DNA from: Prochlorococcus sp. AG-409-P19
GTDB lineage: Bacteria > Cyanobacteriota > Cyanobacteriia > PCC-6307 > Cyanobiaceae
Reading direction: 5' to 3'
Assembly (NCBI GenBank): GCA_003215315.1
Contig: QCKO01000003.1
Coordinates: forward strand, 1-64,000
DNA length: 64,000 bases
Of this stretch, positions 37,882-48,906 are shown in pieces. Below the pieces are notes generated by a model. The model had not been told where the DNA came from, ran no database searches, and saw only the letters and a program-made list of their open reading frames with translations. Each line of letters starts with the position of its first letter. Positions within the stretch are counted from its first letter, which is position 1. Made by a program: the position numbers and the translations under genes.

Positions 37882-38772
37882 GTGATAAGTAATAATCCAA
37901 AAAATGCTTTAAAGAAGTCTGACTGGGAAGTCGATTTTTATTCTCGCCCAATAATAGAAGCAAATGGTAAAAAAAGATGGGAGCTATTAATTTCAAGCAC
38001 ACCAGACATTTCAGGAACAAAACCTTTCCGTTGGGAAAAGATTTGCCCAGCATCAGAAGTTAATTCAATATGGCTCAAAGAAGCTTTAAATGAAGCAGTA
38101 AAGTCTGCTAAAGAAAATGGTTGGGAAAAGCCTTCTGTATTGAGATGCTGGAGATCCTCAATGAAGACAATGATCAAAAGAGCTGCTGAACAATTAGCAA
38201 TTGATGTACTCCCAAGTAGAAGAACCTACTCTCTAATTGAATGGATAATAGAAAGAGAAAAGTATATTTATCCAAATGAAGTTGGGTATATGGCTGGGCC
38301 GCTAGCAGCGCCCCCATCATCTATTACCAATCAACCAATACCATTACCAGAAGCAGTCAGAGGTGATTCCTGGAGTTTGGCATCACTGTCTATTGAAACC
38401 CTAAGAGATGCTGAACAATGGCCCATAGAATTCAAGGGGTTAATACCAATAAAAGAAACTATAGATAGTAATATCTTAATTCCTGGTATTAGGTTATTTA
38501 GTAAAAACAGATCTTTGGCTCTTGCCGCATGGCTAGGTGGCCTAGAACCAGTCAAATTAGTTATTGATGGCATTCAAGTAATTTTAGAAGCTGGTCTATC
38601 TGATAGATGGCTTGTGACTGATATTGACGAGGATGCATCTCAAGCTCTTGAAGCCAGCTTAAAAAGAACAAAGGATTTAGCTGAAGGAATTCAATTTATT
38701 TCAGTACAATCTCAACCAGATGATCAAAGTTTTACAGGCTTTTGGATGTTAAGAGACACTCCAGAAATCTAA
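37882..38772 (+). CDS. tab2: Tab2/Atab2-family RNA-binding protein
   Basis: A 296-residue protein homologous to Tab2 of Chlamydomonas and ATAB2 of Arabidopsis, which help translate photosystem I psaB mRNA. WEVDFYSRPIIEANGKKRWELLI at 37922-37990 is the conserved opening; PSVLRCWRSSM, PSRRTYSLIEWI and the C-terminal FQ.W.L.DTPE-like FTGFWMLRDTPEI are typical. It starts with GTG 2 bp after the S1-like gene. The role in cyanobacteria is inferred from the plastid proteins. Confidence 0.88.
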   Translation: MISNNPKNALKKSDWEVDFYSRPIIEANGKKRWELLISSTPDISGTKPFRWEKICPASEVNSIWLKEALNEAVKSAKENGWEKPSVLRCWRSSMKTMIKRAAEQLAIDVLPSRRTYSLIEWIIEREKYIYPNEVGYMAGPLAAPPSSITNQPIPLPEAVRGDSWSLASLSIETLRDAEQWPIEFKGLIPIKETIDSNILIPGIRLFSKNRSLALAAWLGGLEPVKLVIDGIQVILEAGLSDRWLVTDIDEDASQALEASLKRTKDLAEGIQFISVQSQPDDQSFTGFWMLRDTPEI

Positions 38773-38788
38773 GCAAAAAGCAAGTTGC

Positions 38789-39592
38789 TTGGAATCAATT
38801 ATTAAACTTCTCACAGAAAGATCAAAGAAAGAGACAGACTGGAAATTAGTATCAAAAAAAAACATTCAATATTTCCAATCAAGACTATTATTAAAAAATG
38901 AATTTACACATGCATTCTTTACAAAGAACTGCACAGACAATCATCCTTCATCTCTACAATCACATCTGAAATATTATAATCATATACATACAATGTCTCA
39001 GGTTCATAGCAACAATGTTTGCAACATAACAGATAAATTAAATACATTAATACCAAATGTAGATGCTCTAATAACAACTAAACCGCATCAAAGTCTATGG
39101 ATTTATACTGCTGATTGCATACCAGTTCTCTTAGCAGATACTGGAACCAGGAATATCGCGGCTGTACATGCTGGCCTTAATGGAATCAAGCAGAATATTA
39201 TCAAAAAAACGATTGAGAGTCTTAAACAATTAGGAACAAAATCCAAGAACATATTAGTTATTCTAGGACCAGGGATTAGCAAGAAAAATTATCAAGTCAA
39301 TAGTGAATATAAAGAAATATTTTCTCATGAAGAGTCACATCAATCATATACAGTGACTTTTAATAAGAAATTAAAACGAGAGGAGACATTAAATTATTTT
39401 GATCAACCTGAAAAATCTCAAAAAATCCTTTTAGATCTTCAGGCAAGTATAATAATACAAGCACTAAAAGAGGGCATAAATCCAGACAAGATAAGGCTAA
39501 ATAGACTTTGCACGTATGAAAATGATAAACTATTTAATTCATGGAGAAGGGAACATAGTAAAGCAAGGCAATGGAGTTTTATAGGTTCTTAA
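38789..39592 (+). CDS. Laccase-domain (YfiH/PgeF-like) purine nucleoside or peptidoglycan-editing enzyme
   Basis: A 267-residue protein of the YfiH family. The site is visible as MSQVHSNNV (His), TADCIPVLLAD (Cys/Asp), VAAVHAGLNG-type sequence IAAVHAGLNGIKQN (His) and NRLCTYEND at the C-terminus. Family members include a copper-dependent laccase-like domain, purine nucleoside phosphorylase activity, and the E. coli peptidoglycan editing factor PgeF. The start is a TTG at 38789, 16 bp after tab2, so it is probably in the same transcript. Which activity applies cannot be told from sequence. Confidence 0.82.
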   Translation: MESIIKLLTERSKKETDWKLVSKKNIQYFQSRLLLKNEFTHAFFTKNCTDNHPSSLQSHLKYYNHIHTMSQVHSNNVCNITDKLNTLIPNVDALITTKPHQSLWIYTADCIPVLLADTGTRNIAAVHAGLNGIKQNIIKKTIESLKQLGTKSKNILVILGPGISKKNYQVNSEYKEIFSHEESHQSYTVTFNKKLKREETLNYFDQPEKSQKILLDLQASIIIQALKEGINPDKIRLNRLCTYENDKLFNSWRREHSKARQWSFIGS

Positions 39593-39640
39593 CTTAAGAT
39601 AATCGCTAAATAATAAATCAAAATAATTTCAGTCTTATAA

Positions 39641-39991
39641 TTAACATATTGACCTGCCAAAACCTTGATCTTCAATTTTCTTTGAGAGATCAATTTCACT
39701 GCCTAATGGAAAAACCTTTGCCAAAAGTACTCCTTTATCAATGCCTTTTGGCCTAAGATTTATCTTTGTGTGCCTAGGCAACTGTATTTTTAACCAATCT
39801 TTTAATTCGTTTTCATGATCAGGGTATATATCTAAGCAAGATATTTTAACTGTATAATTTCTATTGTTATCGCCAATCAAAAGAACAGACGGGCTACTGA
39901 CTTGCAATACCTCTGCAGATAAAACATCTGATTCAAAGAAGAAAAAAGCAAAAGCAATAAATATTAAAAAGGAAATTATCTTACTCAGCAT
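39641..39991 (-). CDS. Small secreted protein, possibly SNase-like fold
   Basis: A 116-residue protein with a clear N-terminal signal peptide (hydrophobic residues 4-19, then SDVLSAEV). The mature part has the strand pattern [21 protein letters not shown] and ends [14 protein letters not shown], faintly like staphylococcal-nuclease-type domains (VKLxxIDxPE and LVexGxA). The catalytic Arg/Asp/Glu set of active nucleases is not evident, so it may be a non-enzymatic relative. It overlaps the 3' end of ilvB by 11 bp on the same strand. Confidence 0.5.
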   Translation of the reverse strand: MLSKIISFLIFIAFAFFFFESDVLSAEVLQVSSPSVLLIGDNNRNYTVKISCLDIYPDHENELKDWLKIQLPRHTKINLRPKGIDKGVLLAKVFPLGSEIDLSKKIEDQGFGRSIC

Positions 39992-41768
39992 TAAATTCTA
40001 ACGGCATTTCTGAAGATTCAGGTAGACCAACCATTTGGGCATTACTTTTACCTGGTGGAACCATTGGATAACAATTCTCATCTCTTCTAACATTAATATT
40101 TATAAGTGCTGGTCCATTTAATGCAAAAGCTTTTTGAAGTGCTGGTCGCAAATCAGATCTTTCAGTAATTAAAAATCCATCAACGCCAAAAGAATTTGCC
40201 AAAGCCACAAAGTCAGGCTCGCCATTCAACATATCTGAAGCAGAATATCTTTCTTCATAGAAACTTTCCTGCCATTGCCTAACCATTCCTTGCCAGCGAT
40301 TATTGATTATCACAATCTTCACATTCAACTTATAGTGCGCGATTGTACCTAGCTCCTGAATATTCATAAGAATACTAGAATCGCCAGCGATACAAATAAC
40401 TTGTTCCAAAGGTAAAGCCGCCTTAACCCCAAGAGCCGCTGGCATTCCATAACCCATAGTGCCCAAACCTGCGCTGCTGATCCATCTCCTTGGGCCATTT
40501 AACAAATATTGAGCTGCCCACATTTGATGCTGACCAACATCAGTTGTGACATATGCATCTTGAGCAATATCTCTAATCTCAAGTAAAACTTCTTGGGGGT
40601 AAATTTCTCCTTCTTTAGGAGGTGACATTAACGGGAAATTATTTTTCCACGATTCAATTTTAGTCAACCAGTTTGAAGTTTTTGGTTTAACATCCCTTTG
40701 ATTACTCAAGTCTAATAATTTAGCAAGACTTATCCCAACATCACCTAAAACAGATACATCTGCTGTCCTATTCTTATTAATCTCAGCCGGATCAATTTCA
40801 AAATGAATTACTTTCGCTCTAGGTGCAAAAGTATCAAGCTTCCCAGTGACTCTGTCATCAAATCTAGCTCCAATAGCAATTAATAAATCACAGGATGTCA
40901 CAGCAAAATTTGCATATGCTGTCCCATGCATCCCGAGCATTCCCAAAGAAAGAGAATCTCTTTCATCAAAAGCACCCTTACCCATCAAAGTGGTAGTTAC
41001 CGGAATTTGATAACGATTAGCAATTCCAGAAAGTAATTCATGTGCTCCTGAAGAAATCACCCCACCTCCAACGTATAGGAGTGGACTTTGTGCTCTCTCA
41101 ATAAGATCTAATGCCGAAGATATTGATTCATCATTTGGTTCTTGAGGAAGCTCAAATCCACTTGGAATAATTGAACCAGGCTCAATCGGAATGTAATCAA
41201 ACATCTCCTGACCCACATCTTTTGGTATATCGATCAAGACTGGACCAGGTCTACCAGAAGAAGCAATTAAAAAAGCTTGAGCCACAATCTTGGCCAGATG
41301 AGCAGGGTCTCTAACTACCCAAGAATGTTTAACTATTGGGAGTGTAATGCCAAAAATATCTGTTTCTTGAAATGCATCCGTTCCAATTGCAGGTCTAGGT
41401 ACCTGACCAGTAACTACCACAAGAGGTACAGAATCCATCTGTGCCGTAGCTATTCCCGTAACGAGATTAGTAGCACCTGGACCTGAAGTACCAAAACAAA
41501 CACCTACTCTTCCAGTCGCTCTTGCATAACCATCAGCAGCATGTGCACCTCCTTGTTCGTGCCTAACGAGAATATGTTTTAGCCATCCTTGCTCTTCAGC
41601 TTTATAAAGAGCATCATAAATAGGCAGTATTGCCCCGCCGGGATATCCAAAAATAGTATCTACACCATGTCTCCGAAGAGAATCCATTAGGGCATCTGCC
41701 CCTGAAATATGATATTGCTCTTGATGACCTGAATCACCTAGGGCCATAGGTGCTGAAGTCAAGGTCAC
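39981..41768 (-). CDS. ilvB: Acetolactate synthase large subunit
   Basis: A thiamine-diphosphate enzyme that makes acetolactate and acetohydroxybutyrate for branched-chain amino acids. The 595-residue chain has the N-terminal PYR domain with the catalytic Glu ([13 protein letters not shown]), a central FAD/Rossmann-like domain ([14 protein letters not shown]) and the C-terminal PP domain with GDSSILMN...NN for Mg-Th[14 protein letters not shown] and [14 protein letters not shown] are typical. The regulatory small subunit is not nearby. It lies downstream of hemH on the same strand (132-bp gap). Confidence 0.95.
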   Translation of the reverse strand: MTLTSAPMALGDSGHQEQYHISGADALMDSLRRHGVDTIFGYPGGAILPIYDALYKAEEQGWLKHILVRHEQGGAHAADGYARATGRVGVCFGTSGPGATNLVTGIATAQMDSVPLVVVTGQVPRPAIGTDAFQETDIFGITLPIVKHSWVVRDPAHLAKIVAQAFLIASSGRPGPVLIDIPKDVGQEMFDYIPIEPGSIIPSGFELPQEPNDESISSALDLIERAQSPLLYVGGGVISSGAHELLSGIANRYQIPVTTTLMGKGAFDERDSLSLGMLGMHGTAYANFAVTSCDLLIAIGARFDDRVTGKLDTFAPRAKVIHFEIDPAEINKNRTADVSVLGDVGISLAKLLDLSNQRDVKPKTSNWLTKIESWKNNFPLMSPPKEGEIYPQEVLLEIRDIAQDAYVTTDVGQHQMWAAQYLLNGPRRWISSAGLGTMGYGMPAALGVKAALPLEQVICIAGDSSILMNIQELGTIAHYKLNVKIVIINNRWQGMVRQWQESFYEERYSASDMLNGEPDFVALANSFGVDGFLITERSDLRPALQKAFALNGPALININVRRDENCYPMVPPGKSNAQMVGLPESSEMPLEFNAE

Positions 41769-41900
41769 AGCGAATACAACTCTTATAAGACAATAAATCT
41801 TAAACCACTTATTTTCAATTTAAGAACATCAAAAAAAAAGAAAATTCTTAATTGTTAGGGTTTATTCCATTCTCAGTGAAAATCATTTTCTTCATTGTTG

Positions 41901-43079
41901 CTATATCAAACCCAATTGATGAAGAGGCCCATTACCAATTATTAATTCAATTAAAAAGGACAGGAAAACAACCATCGCAACTCTTCCATTCCAAACTTCT
42001 GAACTATTGTTCCAGCCCCACTGCCATTTCTCTTGGGGATAAAGTTTAACTCTGTCAGGGAGATTAGAAGCTTGTTCTAGACTAATTCCAGAAGAGCCTT
42101 CCAAGCAAGCCTCAACTAAGTCAGCAAGACCTTCTATAAATAATGGGTAAGTATCTAAAGCAGGTACTCTTCTAAAATTAGAGATTCCAAAATTCAGCGC
42201 AATTTCTCGATACTCAATATCTATTTCTTGAAGTGTTTCAATATGCTCACTAACGAAGCTTATAGGAACAACAACCAATTCCTTTGTTCCTTTTTTACCT
42301 AATTCTTCCAACACATCTTCAGTATATGGTTTTAACCACTCTTCAGGACCCACTCTACTTTGATAAGAAAGAGAAAACGTATTTTCATAACCTAATAACT
42401 TTTCAAGTTGATCAATAATTAAAAGTGAACAGTTTTGGATTTGATCCTGATACGGATCGCCTGCCTCATCTACATAACTTTTTGGGACTCCATGCGCAGT
42501 AAAAAAGATATGAGCTTTCTCAGGCTCTTCACAGGAAAGGACTTGCTTCTGAATTAATTCCGACATTGACATTACATAAGATGAATTATCAAACCAATTG
42601 CGGATACAACTAATGGGAAAATTTTTAAATTTATTATCTCCATCCCTTAACCTTCTAAGTTCTCTAAAACTTGAACCACTAGTGCTGATTGAGAAATGTG
42701 GATAAAGAGGCAGAACAATAACTTGATCTATTTCATCTGCTTTGATATCTGCCACTGCTGACTCGGTAAAAGGATGCCAATAACGCATTGCGACATAAGT
42801 AGTCGCATCAAAACCGCGCTTACGCAATTCACTCTGCAATTCCCTTGCTTGTTGTTCTGTGATACGTCGTAAAGGAGAGCCTCCTCCAATAGATTTATAT
42901 GCCTCTTGAGACCTCTTACTGCGAAGACTACTTATTAACCAAGCCAAAGGCTTTTGAAATGCAGGTACTGGCAACCGAATGATTTCGGGGTCAGAGAACA
43001 AGTTATATAAAAATGGGCCAACATCTTTTATTCGCTCAGGGCCACCAAGATTCAATAAAAGAACACCAACCCGAGACAT
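41901..43079 (-). CDS. hemH: Ferrochelatase with C-terminal chlorophyll-binding-like (CAB/Hlip) helix
   Basis: Inserts Fe2+ into protoporphyrin IX to make heme. The catalytic domain has [24 protein letters not shown] (with the metal-binding His), [18 protein letters not shown] and [11 protein letters not shown]. After residue about 350 a linker leads to [20 protein letters not shown], an ExxNxRxAM chlorophyll-binding motif in a transmembrane helix. Cyanobacterial and plastid ferrochelatases carry this Hlip-like helix, which tethers the enzyme to membranes and links heme and chlorophyll synthesis. Confidence 0.95.
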   Translation of the reverse strand: MSRVGVLLLNLGGPERIKDVGPFLYNLFSDPEIIRLPVPAFQKPLAWLISSLRSKRSQEAYKSIGGGSPLRRITEQQARELQSELRKRGFDATTYVAMRYWHPFTESAVADIKADEIDQVIVLPLYPHFSISTSGSSFRELRRLRDGDNKFKNFPISCIRNWFDNSSYVMSMSELIQKQVLSCEEPEKAHIFFTAHGVPKSYVDEAGDPYQDQIQNCSLLIIDQLEKLLGYENTFSLSYQSRVGPEEWLKPYTEDVLEELGKKGTKELVVVPISFVSEHIETLQEIDIEYREIALNFGISNFRRVPALDTYPLFIEGLADLVEACLEGSSGISLEQASNLPDRVKLYPQEKWQWGWNNSSEVWNGRVAMVVFLSFLIELIIGNGPLHQLGLI

Positions 43080-43094
43080 TTCAAAAAAAACTCC

Positions 43095-43108
43095 TTATAA
43101 ATTTATAA
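43095..43108. repeat. 14-bp palindrome between hemH and the recombinase gene
   Basis: TTATAAATTTATAA is a perfect palindrome lying 16 bp upstream of the hemH start and 49 bp before the recombinase gene. All bases are A or T, so chance occurrence is not negligible in this AT-rich sequence. It could be a promoter element or a binding site. Confidence 0.3.
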
Positions 43109-43157
43109 AAAGAATAGAAAACCCTATCTATGTTAAAGCTAGCTAAAATAATGAAAT

Positions 43158-44318
43158 ATGGATAACAAAGAAGAACTTTTCCAAATTAATAAAATTTTAG
43201 CCTTAAAGGGGATTAGATTAAAGGTAGAAAAAAGAGGTCAAAAGCTAAATATAAGAGGTCCATTGCCTTCCAAAACCTCTGAAGAGCAATTCAAAGTTCA
43301 AAGAATCAGTTTAAATATTTTCGCTGATCTTGATGGGCTCAAAGAAGCAGCCCAAATTGCGGAGCTAATTTCTTATCAACTTAAACACAAACAATTTTCT
43401 TGGTCAAACTGGTCCAAAAAGAAAAATGATTCAGCAGAAAAGAAAAAGGTCTTATCTATCAATGAAGTTCTTGATGATTTTAAGGATGCATTCTTTTCTG
43501 ATCCAAAAAGAAGTGTATCGGCATCAAGCAGAAATACGACATGGGAATCTGCTTATAAGCCTTATCTAAAAAGAGTCATGGAAATTGAGAACCAATTCGG
43601 GAAAAAGTTGAATAAAGACTTGTTTCTAGAAGTGCTTCTTAGTTATAAAGAAAATAGCCGAAGTAGGCAGCAGTGTGCAATAGCTATAGCTTCTTTAGCT
43701 CGTCATCTAAACCTTGAATTGCCAGATGAATGGACCAAAATTAGCGCAGGTTATGGAATCAATGAGTCTCGCTTTAGAGAATTACCAAGTGATGAATTAA
43801 TCAAAAGAACCTTTAAATTAATACCTAATCCTAAATGGCAATTTGTTTTTGCTCTCATGGCTACTTATGGACTTAGGAATCATGAAGTTTTCTATTGTGA
43901 TTTATCATGTCTAAAGAAAAATGAAGACAAAATTCTAAGGGTTTTTCCAACAACTAAAACTGGAGAGCATCAAGTATGGCCGTTTCACCCTGAATGGGTT
44001 GATTGTTTTAAGTTGAGTGATATAAATGATAATTCAAACCCTCTTCCTAAAATAAAGACAGACCTTAATTCAACCACTCTTCAAAAAGTTGGAAGAAGAG
44101 TCTCTGAACAATTCAAGCGCTATAAGCTTCCAATAACTCCTTATGACCTTAGGCATGCTTGGGCTGTAAGAACAATTCTTATTGGCTTACCCAATACAGT
44201 TGCAGCAAGAATGATGGGTCACTCAGTATCAATTCACACCAAAACTTATCATCATTGGATAACGCGTAGAGATCAACAACAGGCAGTTGACACAGCATTA
44301 GCCAGAAGAACAATTTAA
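43158..44318 (+). CDS. Tyrosine recombinase/integrase-like protein
   Basis: A 386-residue member of the tyrosine recombinase superfamily. After an N-terminal region of about 110 residues and a SAM-like core-binding domain (about 125-210), the catalytic domain shows Arg in ATYGLRNHEVF (about residue 240), a Lys in TTKTGEHQVWP, PYDLRHAW (about 330), His in MMGHS and the nucleophile Tyr in TKTYHHW (about 364). The usual first His of HxxR is Tyr here. No tRNA, att repeat or other mobile gene adjoins it, so it may be a resident chromosomal gene rather than an active integrase. Confidence 0.8.
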   Translation: MDNKEELFQINKILALKGIRLKVEKRGQKLNIRGPLPSKTSEEQFKVQRISLNIFADLDGLKEAAQIAELISYQLKHKQFSWSNWSKKKNDSAEKKKVLSINEVLDDFKDAFFSDPKRSVSASSRNTTWESAYKPYLKRVMEIENQFGKKLNKDLFLEVLLSYKENSRSRQQCAIAIASLARHLNLELPDEWTKISAGYGINESRFRELPSDELIKRTFKLIPNPKWQFVFALMATYGLRNHEVFYCDLSCLKKNEDKILRVFPTTKTGEHQVWPFHPEWVDCFKLSDINDNSNPLPKIKTDLNSTTLQKVGRRVSEQFKRYKLPITPYDLRHAWAVRTILIGLPNTVAARMMGHSVSIHTKTYHHWITRRDQQQAVDTALARRTI

Positions 44319-44405
44319 TTTTTAAAAAGTTTGATTTAATTAAACAATAAATATCATAAATATAAGAATAGATTAAATTGTAAAAAATATGTCCTTAAAA
44401 CTAAA

Positions 44406-45083
44406 ATGAGTGAAGATTTAAATCTAAAAGACCTGGATCAAAAAGCTTTAGATATAGGTATTGGTGGAGATTCTATTCCGGAGAAAAGCAAGGAAGACTA
44501 TCAAAAGAGAATGCAAAAAAGAAAAGAAGTACAGGTAAAGAGACTAGAGAAAAGAAATAAAGAGAAAGGGTTAATAATTGTTTTAACTGGTAATGGGAAA
44601 GGAAAGACAACTTCTGCTCTTGGTATGGCTCTAAGAACTCTTGGGCATAATCATCAAGTTGCAATAGTTCAGTTTATTAAAGGTGGTTGGGAGCCAGGGG
44701 AAGCTAGAGCTCTAAAAGTGTTTGGCTCAAAATTAAAATGGCATGCACTGGGAGAAGGATTTACTTGGGAGACCCAAGATAGAGAGAAAGATAAAGAACT
44801 GATAAATAAAAGTTGGGATAAAGCAGTCAATTACCTAAAAAATATCAACTATAAATTAATAATTTTAGACGAAGTGATTGTTGCCGTCAAACTTGGCTAT
44901 ATATCAGAAGAAAGCTTAATCAGTGCTATTAAAAAAAGGCCTGAATTAACACATGTAATCCTTACAGGAAGAGGAGCTACGGAAAAAATAATAAAAGAAG
45001 CTGATCTAGTTACAGAAATGAGGTTAACAAAGCACCCTTTCAGAGAACAAGGGGTAAAAGCTCAAAAAGGGATTGAATACTAA
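44406..45083 (+). CDS. cobO: Cob(I)alamin adenosyltransferase (CobO/BtuR type)
   Basis: Transfers the adenosyl group of ATP to reduced corrinoids in cobalamin synthesis. The 225-residue protein has the P-loop GNGKGKTTSALGMALR (about residues 62-77) and VAIVQFIKGGWEPGEARAL, FTWETQD and LIILDEVIVAVKLGY of the CobA/CobO/BtuR family. The first 55 residues are a basic, charged extension (KRMQKRKEVQVKRLEKRN). It stands alone, 87 bp after the recombinase gene. A partial cobK at the right end shows that the pathway is present. Confidence 0.93.
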   Translation: MSEDLNLKDLDQKALDIGIGGDSIPEKSKEDYQKRMQKRKEVQVKRLEKRNKEKGLIIVLTGNGKGKTTSALGMALRTLGHNHQVAIVQFIKGGWEPGEARALKVFGSKLKWHALGEGFTWETQDREKDKELINKSWDKAVNYLKNINYKLIILDEVIVAVKLGYISEESLISAIKKRPELTHVILTGRGATEKIIKEADLVTEMRLTKHPFREQGVKAQKGIEY

Positions 45084-45279
45084 AACAATGAAAACAAGAA
45101 GGAATTATAAAATTTCTTCTTAACTAAGAGTTATCAGTTAAATAAGGACAAATGTACAATTAATTTAAAAATTAAGCTATTAAAAAAGATCTTCTAACTT
45201 TCCTAACGCAAGGGAACCCATACAGATCGAAAGATTAGTAGTGAAGACTTGCTACTGTCAGTAAGATATTAGAGAATAA

Positions 45280-45993
45280 ATGGCATACAAAAGAGCACTC
45301 ATTAAACTCAGCGGTGAAGCGCTTATGGGTTGCAAACCATACGGTATAGACCCGGAAATAGTTCAATCAATTGCAGAAGATGTCTCTAAGGTTGTTGATA
45401 AAGGCACTCAGATCGCCATTGTCGTAGGGGGTGGCAACATATTTCGCGGTTTAAAAGGGTCAGCAGCTGGAATGGATAGAGCTACAGCAGATTATGTTGG
45501 GATGTTGGCCACAGTAATGAATGCAATAACACTTCAAGATGGACTTGAAAGAGCAGGAGTTGCCACAAGAGTTCAAACTGCTATAGAAATGCAGCAAATC
45601 GCTGAGCCTTACATTAGGAGAAGAGCAATAAGGCATCTAGAGAAAGGACGCGTAGTCGTTTTCGGGGGTGGTTGTGGGAACCCTTATTTCACAACAGATA
45701 CAACAGCCGCTTTAAGAGCAGCCGAAATCAATGCAGAAGTTGTATTTAAAGCTACAAAAGTTGATGGAGTATATAATCGTGATCCGAAAAAGTTTTCCGA
45801 TGCAGTTAAATATCAAAGACTCACTTTCCAAGAGGTTTTAAGCAAAGAAATTAAAGTGATGGATAGTACTGCCATCGCTCTTTGCAAAGACAATAAGATC
45901 CCAATTGTTGTGTTTGATATTTTTCAACCTGGCAATATTAATAAAGCTATAGATGGAGAACCCATTGGTTCAAGAATTTCTAATTTAAGCTAA
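45280..45993 (+). CDS. pyrH: UMP kinase
   Basis: Phosphorylates UMP to UDP in pyrimidine nucleotide synthesis. The amino-acid-kinase fold is clear: [11 protein letters not shown], the GGGNIFRG loop, [32 protein letters not shown] and [13 protein letters not shown]. Its 237 residues are a normal length. It is followed 55 bp later by frr, a widely conserved pair. Confidence 0.97.
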   Translation: MAYKRALIKLSGEALMGCKPYGIDPEIVQSIAEDVSKVVDKGTQIAIVVGGGNIFRGLKGSAAGMDRATADYVGMLATVMNAITLQDGLERAGVATRVQTAIEMQQIAEPYIRRRAIRHLEKGRVVVFGGGCGNPYFTTDTTAALRAAEINAEVVFKATKVDGVYNRDPKKFSDAVKYQRLTFQEVLSKEIKVMDSTAIALCKDNKIPIVVFDIFQPGNINKAIDGEPIGSRISNLS

Positions 45994-46048
45994 AAAGTTA
46001 GAATCAACAGCTAACTCCAACCAAAACAAATTTTAATTTTCTAAGCAA

Positions 46049-46597
46049 ATGTCAAACAAAGAGCTTCAATCATCAATGCATAAATCAGTAGAAGCGGCTC
46101 AAAGGAATTTCAATACGATTCGAACTGGTAGAGCCAATACCTCGCTTCTAGATAGAATTTCTGTCGAATATTATGGGGCAGATACACCATTAAAATCTCT
46201 TGCTACAATTACCACACCAGATTCCCAAACTATAGCTATTCAACCTTTTGATATTGGCTCATTAGCAGTTATAGAGAAAGCAATTGCGACCAGTGATCTT
46301 GGTTTCACTCCTAACAATGATGGAAAAATAATAAGAATTAACGTTCCTCCTCTTACAGAAGAACGTAGAAAGGAGTTTTGTAAGCTTGCATCAAAATATG
46401 CTGAAGAAGGGAAAGTTGCCTTAAGGAATATTAGACGTGATGCAATAGAAAGAATCAAAAAATCTGAAAAAGAAGGTGAACTTTCAGAAGATCAGTGCAG
46501 AGATGAGCAAGACACAGTTCAAAATCTTACTGATAAGTTTATCAATGAAATAGAAAGAAATCTTGCCGAAAAGGAAACTGAAATTCTGAAGGTGTGA
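46049..46597 (+). CDS. frr: Ribosome recycling factor
   Basis: Together with EF-G it splits post-termination ribosomes. The 182-residue protein has the long-helix bundle with [45 protein letters not shown], and [16 protein letters not shown]. Its stop codon TGA overlaps the GTG start of the next gene as GTGA, so translation of the two is probably coupled. The pyrH-frr pair is conserved, while the coupled reductase is an addition. Confidence 0.97.
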   Translation: MSNKELQSSMHKSVEAAQRNFNTIRTGRANTSLLDRISVEYYGADTPLKSLATITTPDSQTIAIQPFDIGSLAVIEKAIATSDLGFTPNNDGKIIRINVPPLTEERRKEFCKLASKYAEEGKVALRNIRRDAIERIKKSEKEGELSEDQCRDEQDTVQNLTDKFINEIERNLAEKETEILKV

Positions 46598-47736
46598 CTA
46601 TTAGAGATGTAATAATTATTGGAGGAGGAGCTTCAGGTTCGACAGCGGCTTATCACCTCGCAAAAAACAAGCATAAAGTTACAATTTTAGAAAAGAATAG
46701 CGCACATCTAATAAAGCCCTGTGGTGGTGGAATGTCAGCAGCAGTTCAACAGTGGTTCCCTTTTGACCTTTCACCAATTGTTGATGAAATCATTGAGAAA
46801 GTTGAGTTTACTTGGTGCCTTAATGATCGTGTAATCGCCGATTTACCAGGTTCCTCTCCTTTTTGGATTGTAAAAAGAGAAAACCTAGATTTATTTTTAA
46901 TTAACGAAGCAATTGATTCAGGAGCAGAAGTATTAACATCCTTCAATGTTATAAACATTAAAAAGTTTAATAACTTGTGGAAAATAAAGGCTATAGATGG
47001 AAGAGAGTTAGAAACAAAAGCTGTTGTAATAGCAGATGGATCTAATTCTCCCTGGAGTCAAAAGTTTAAACTAGGGCCTAATCAACTTCATCATGCTTCG
47101 ACTTATTCAATTCGTCTACAAGGTAATGGTCTCTTAAAAAAAAGAACAGCGAGATTTGAGTTTGGTTTAGTCAAAAATGGTTTTGCCTGGGCATTTCCTC
47201 TAAAAGATGAAATCAATGTAGGCGTTGGAACATTTATAGGTGACAATCAGAGTTCCATACCAATTGAAGGAATATTAGAAAAACTACTTCCAAATCTCGG
47301 TTTTAATCCTAAAGAAGGAAAAAAACAAAAAGCTTCACTTAGAGTATGGAATGGGCACCATTCTTTAAATGGAGAAGGAATTATTTTAATTGGTGACGCC
47401 GCCTCATTATGCGACCCATTTTTAGCTGAAGGATTAAGGCCTGCAATTTTAAGTGGCTATGAAGCTGCTAAAAGCTTAAACATGTGGCTAAAAGGCGATA
47501 TAGAGAATTTAGATTCATATTCAATTGCAATCAAAAAGAAATGGGGTTATTCAATGGCATGGGCTAAAAGAATCTCACAAGTATTCTATAGATTCCCAAA
47601 AATCGGTTACAACCTAGGGATAAAAAGACCTACAGCCCCTAAAAGAATTGCACAAATACTTTCTGGTGAAATGGGCTATGAAGATATAGCTCAAAGAGTT
47701 CTCAAAAGATTGATCTTGCGAAGTAAAGTTAATTAA
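46594..47736 (+). CDS. Geranylgeranyl reductase-family flavoprotein
   Basis: A 380-residue FAD-dependent oxidoreductase. The N-terminal dinucleotide motif is [16 protein letters not shown]; the family marks [20 protein letters not shown] and [19 protein letters not shown] are present. Geranylgeranyl reductases hydrogenate the isoprenoid side chains of chlorophylls or lipids, but this may be a ChlP paralogue with another substrate. It starts with GTG inside the frr stop (4-bp overlap). There is no hydrophobic anchor. Confidence 0.82.
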   Translation: MTIRDVIIIGGGASGSTAAYHLAKNKHKVTILEKNSAHLIKPCGGGMSAAVQQWFPFDLSPIVDEIIEKVEFTWCLNDRVIADLPGSSPFWIVKRENLDLFLINEAIDSGAEVLTSFNVINIKKFNNLWKIKAIDGRELETKAVVIADGSNSPWSQKFKLGPNQLHHASTYSIRLQGNGLLKKRTARFEFGLVKNGFAWAFPLKDEINVGVGTFIGDNQSSIPIEGILEKLLPNLGFNPKEGKKQKASLRVWNGHHSLNGEGIILIGDAASLCDPFLAEGLRPAILSGYEAAKSLNMWLKGDIENLDSYSIAIKKKWGYSMAWAKRISQVFYRFPKIGYNLGIKRPTAPKRIAQILSGEMGYEDIAQRVLKRLILRSKVN

Positions 47737-47810
47737 GAGCTTGCGATTATCTATCAAACACATCCAAAAGATATAGAAAAGTCAACTCATAATTTAATGT
47801 ATTCAAAAAA

Positions 47811-48812
47811 TTATTTTGTCAGCGCAGGGATTCCACCTTCAATTATCTTATTACGTTGCATCAATTGATTCTCTAGTTGATTAATAGCATCACTAAATCC
47901 TTTAATCCCCTCTGCAAGTTTCTCACTTGCCATTCTATCTCCTGCCATCATAAGTTCAAAAGAGTCTTTATCTAAATCAATATTTTCATCAACTACGGTA
48001 GGGTTTTGTTTATCTAATTTTTTTGGTAAGTACTTAGAAGTATCATTAAGTTGTTGAAGAAGCTTAGGTGAAATTGTAAGCAAATCACATCCTGCAAGTT
48101 CAGTGATTTCATCAATATTCCTAAAACTCGCACCCATAACTTCTGTTTTATATCCATTAGATTTAAAATAATTAAATATCTTGGTAACGGAGATTACACC
48201 TGGGTCCTCCACTCCTGAATATGAGTCTTTTCCAGTAGCTGACTTATACCAATCAAGAATGCGCCCAACAAAAGGAGATATAAGTGTCACACCAGATTCT
48301 GCACAAGCAACTGCTTGGTAAAAATTAAACAAAAGCGTTAAATTACAGTGAATCCCCTCTTTCTCAAGAGTTTCAGCAGCTTTAATACCCTCCCATGTAG
48401 AAGCAATTTTTATTAATACTCTCTCATTATTAATACCTGCAGAATTATATTTAGCTATAAGTTTCCTGGCTTTTTGAATAGTAGCTTCTGTATCAAAACT
48501 AAGACGAGCATCAACTTCGGTGGAGACTCTTCCAGGGATGATTTTTAAGATCTCTTTACCAAAAACAACACAAATTTCATCTAAAGCCTCAGCAACAACT
48601 TCTTGAATAGAAGCATTAGGACCCAATTCTCTTCGTGAAGAAAGCAAAGCCTCATCAATAAGGTTTTGATAAGCAGGTATCTGAGCTGCTGCCAAGATCA
48701 ATGATGGATTAGTCGTAGCATCCCTAGGCTTAAATTTTCTAATTGCCTCAAGATCGCCAGTATCTGCAACCACAACTGTCATTGAAGAAAGTTGCTTTAG
48801 AAGGGAATTCAT
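47811..48812 (-). CDS. tal: Transaldolase
   Basis: Transfers a dihydroxyacetone unit between sugar phosphates in the pentose phosphate pathway. I use the ATG at 48812 ([20 protein letters not shown]), which fits the family; the longer frame starts six codons earlier. DATTNPSL is the transaldolase signature, [15 protein letters not shown] holds the Schiff-base Lys and [17 protein letters not shown] follows. Length is 333. The last about 60 residues are the usual polar C-terminal extension of this class. Confidence 0.95.
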   Translation of the reverse strand: MNSLLKQLSSMTVVVADTGDLEAIRKFKPRDATTNPSLILAAAQIPAYQNLIDEALLSSRRELGPNASIQEVVAEALDEICVVFGKEILKIIPGRVSTEVDARLSFDTEATIQKARKLIAKYNSAGINNERVLIKIASTWEGIKAAETLEKEGIHCNLTLLFNFYQAVACAESGVTLISPFVGRILDWYKSATGKDSYSGVEDPGVISVTKIFNYFKSNGYKTEVMGASFRNIDEITELAGCDLLTISPKLLQQLNDTSKYLPKKLDKQNPTVVDENIDLDKDSFELMMAGDRMASEKLAEGIKGFSDAINQLENQLMQRNKIIEGGIPALTK

Positions 48813-48906
48813 AAATGAAACTACTTTCACGATATTTACAACATTAGCTTCACTTGTATTGAATTACATCCCTAATTCAGTGGTTTGAACAAAATTTAGT
48901 CAAGTC

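Noticed and set aside
43095-44318. Genomic island or prophage marked by the integrase-like gene
   Set aside because: Flanking genes are core metabolism, and no tRNA, direct repeats or cargo genes were found.
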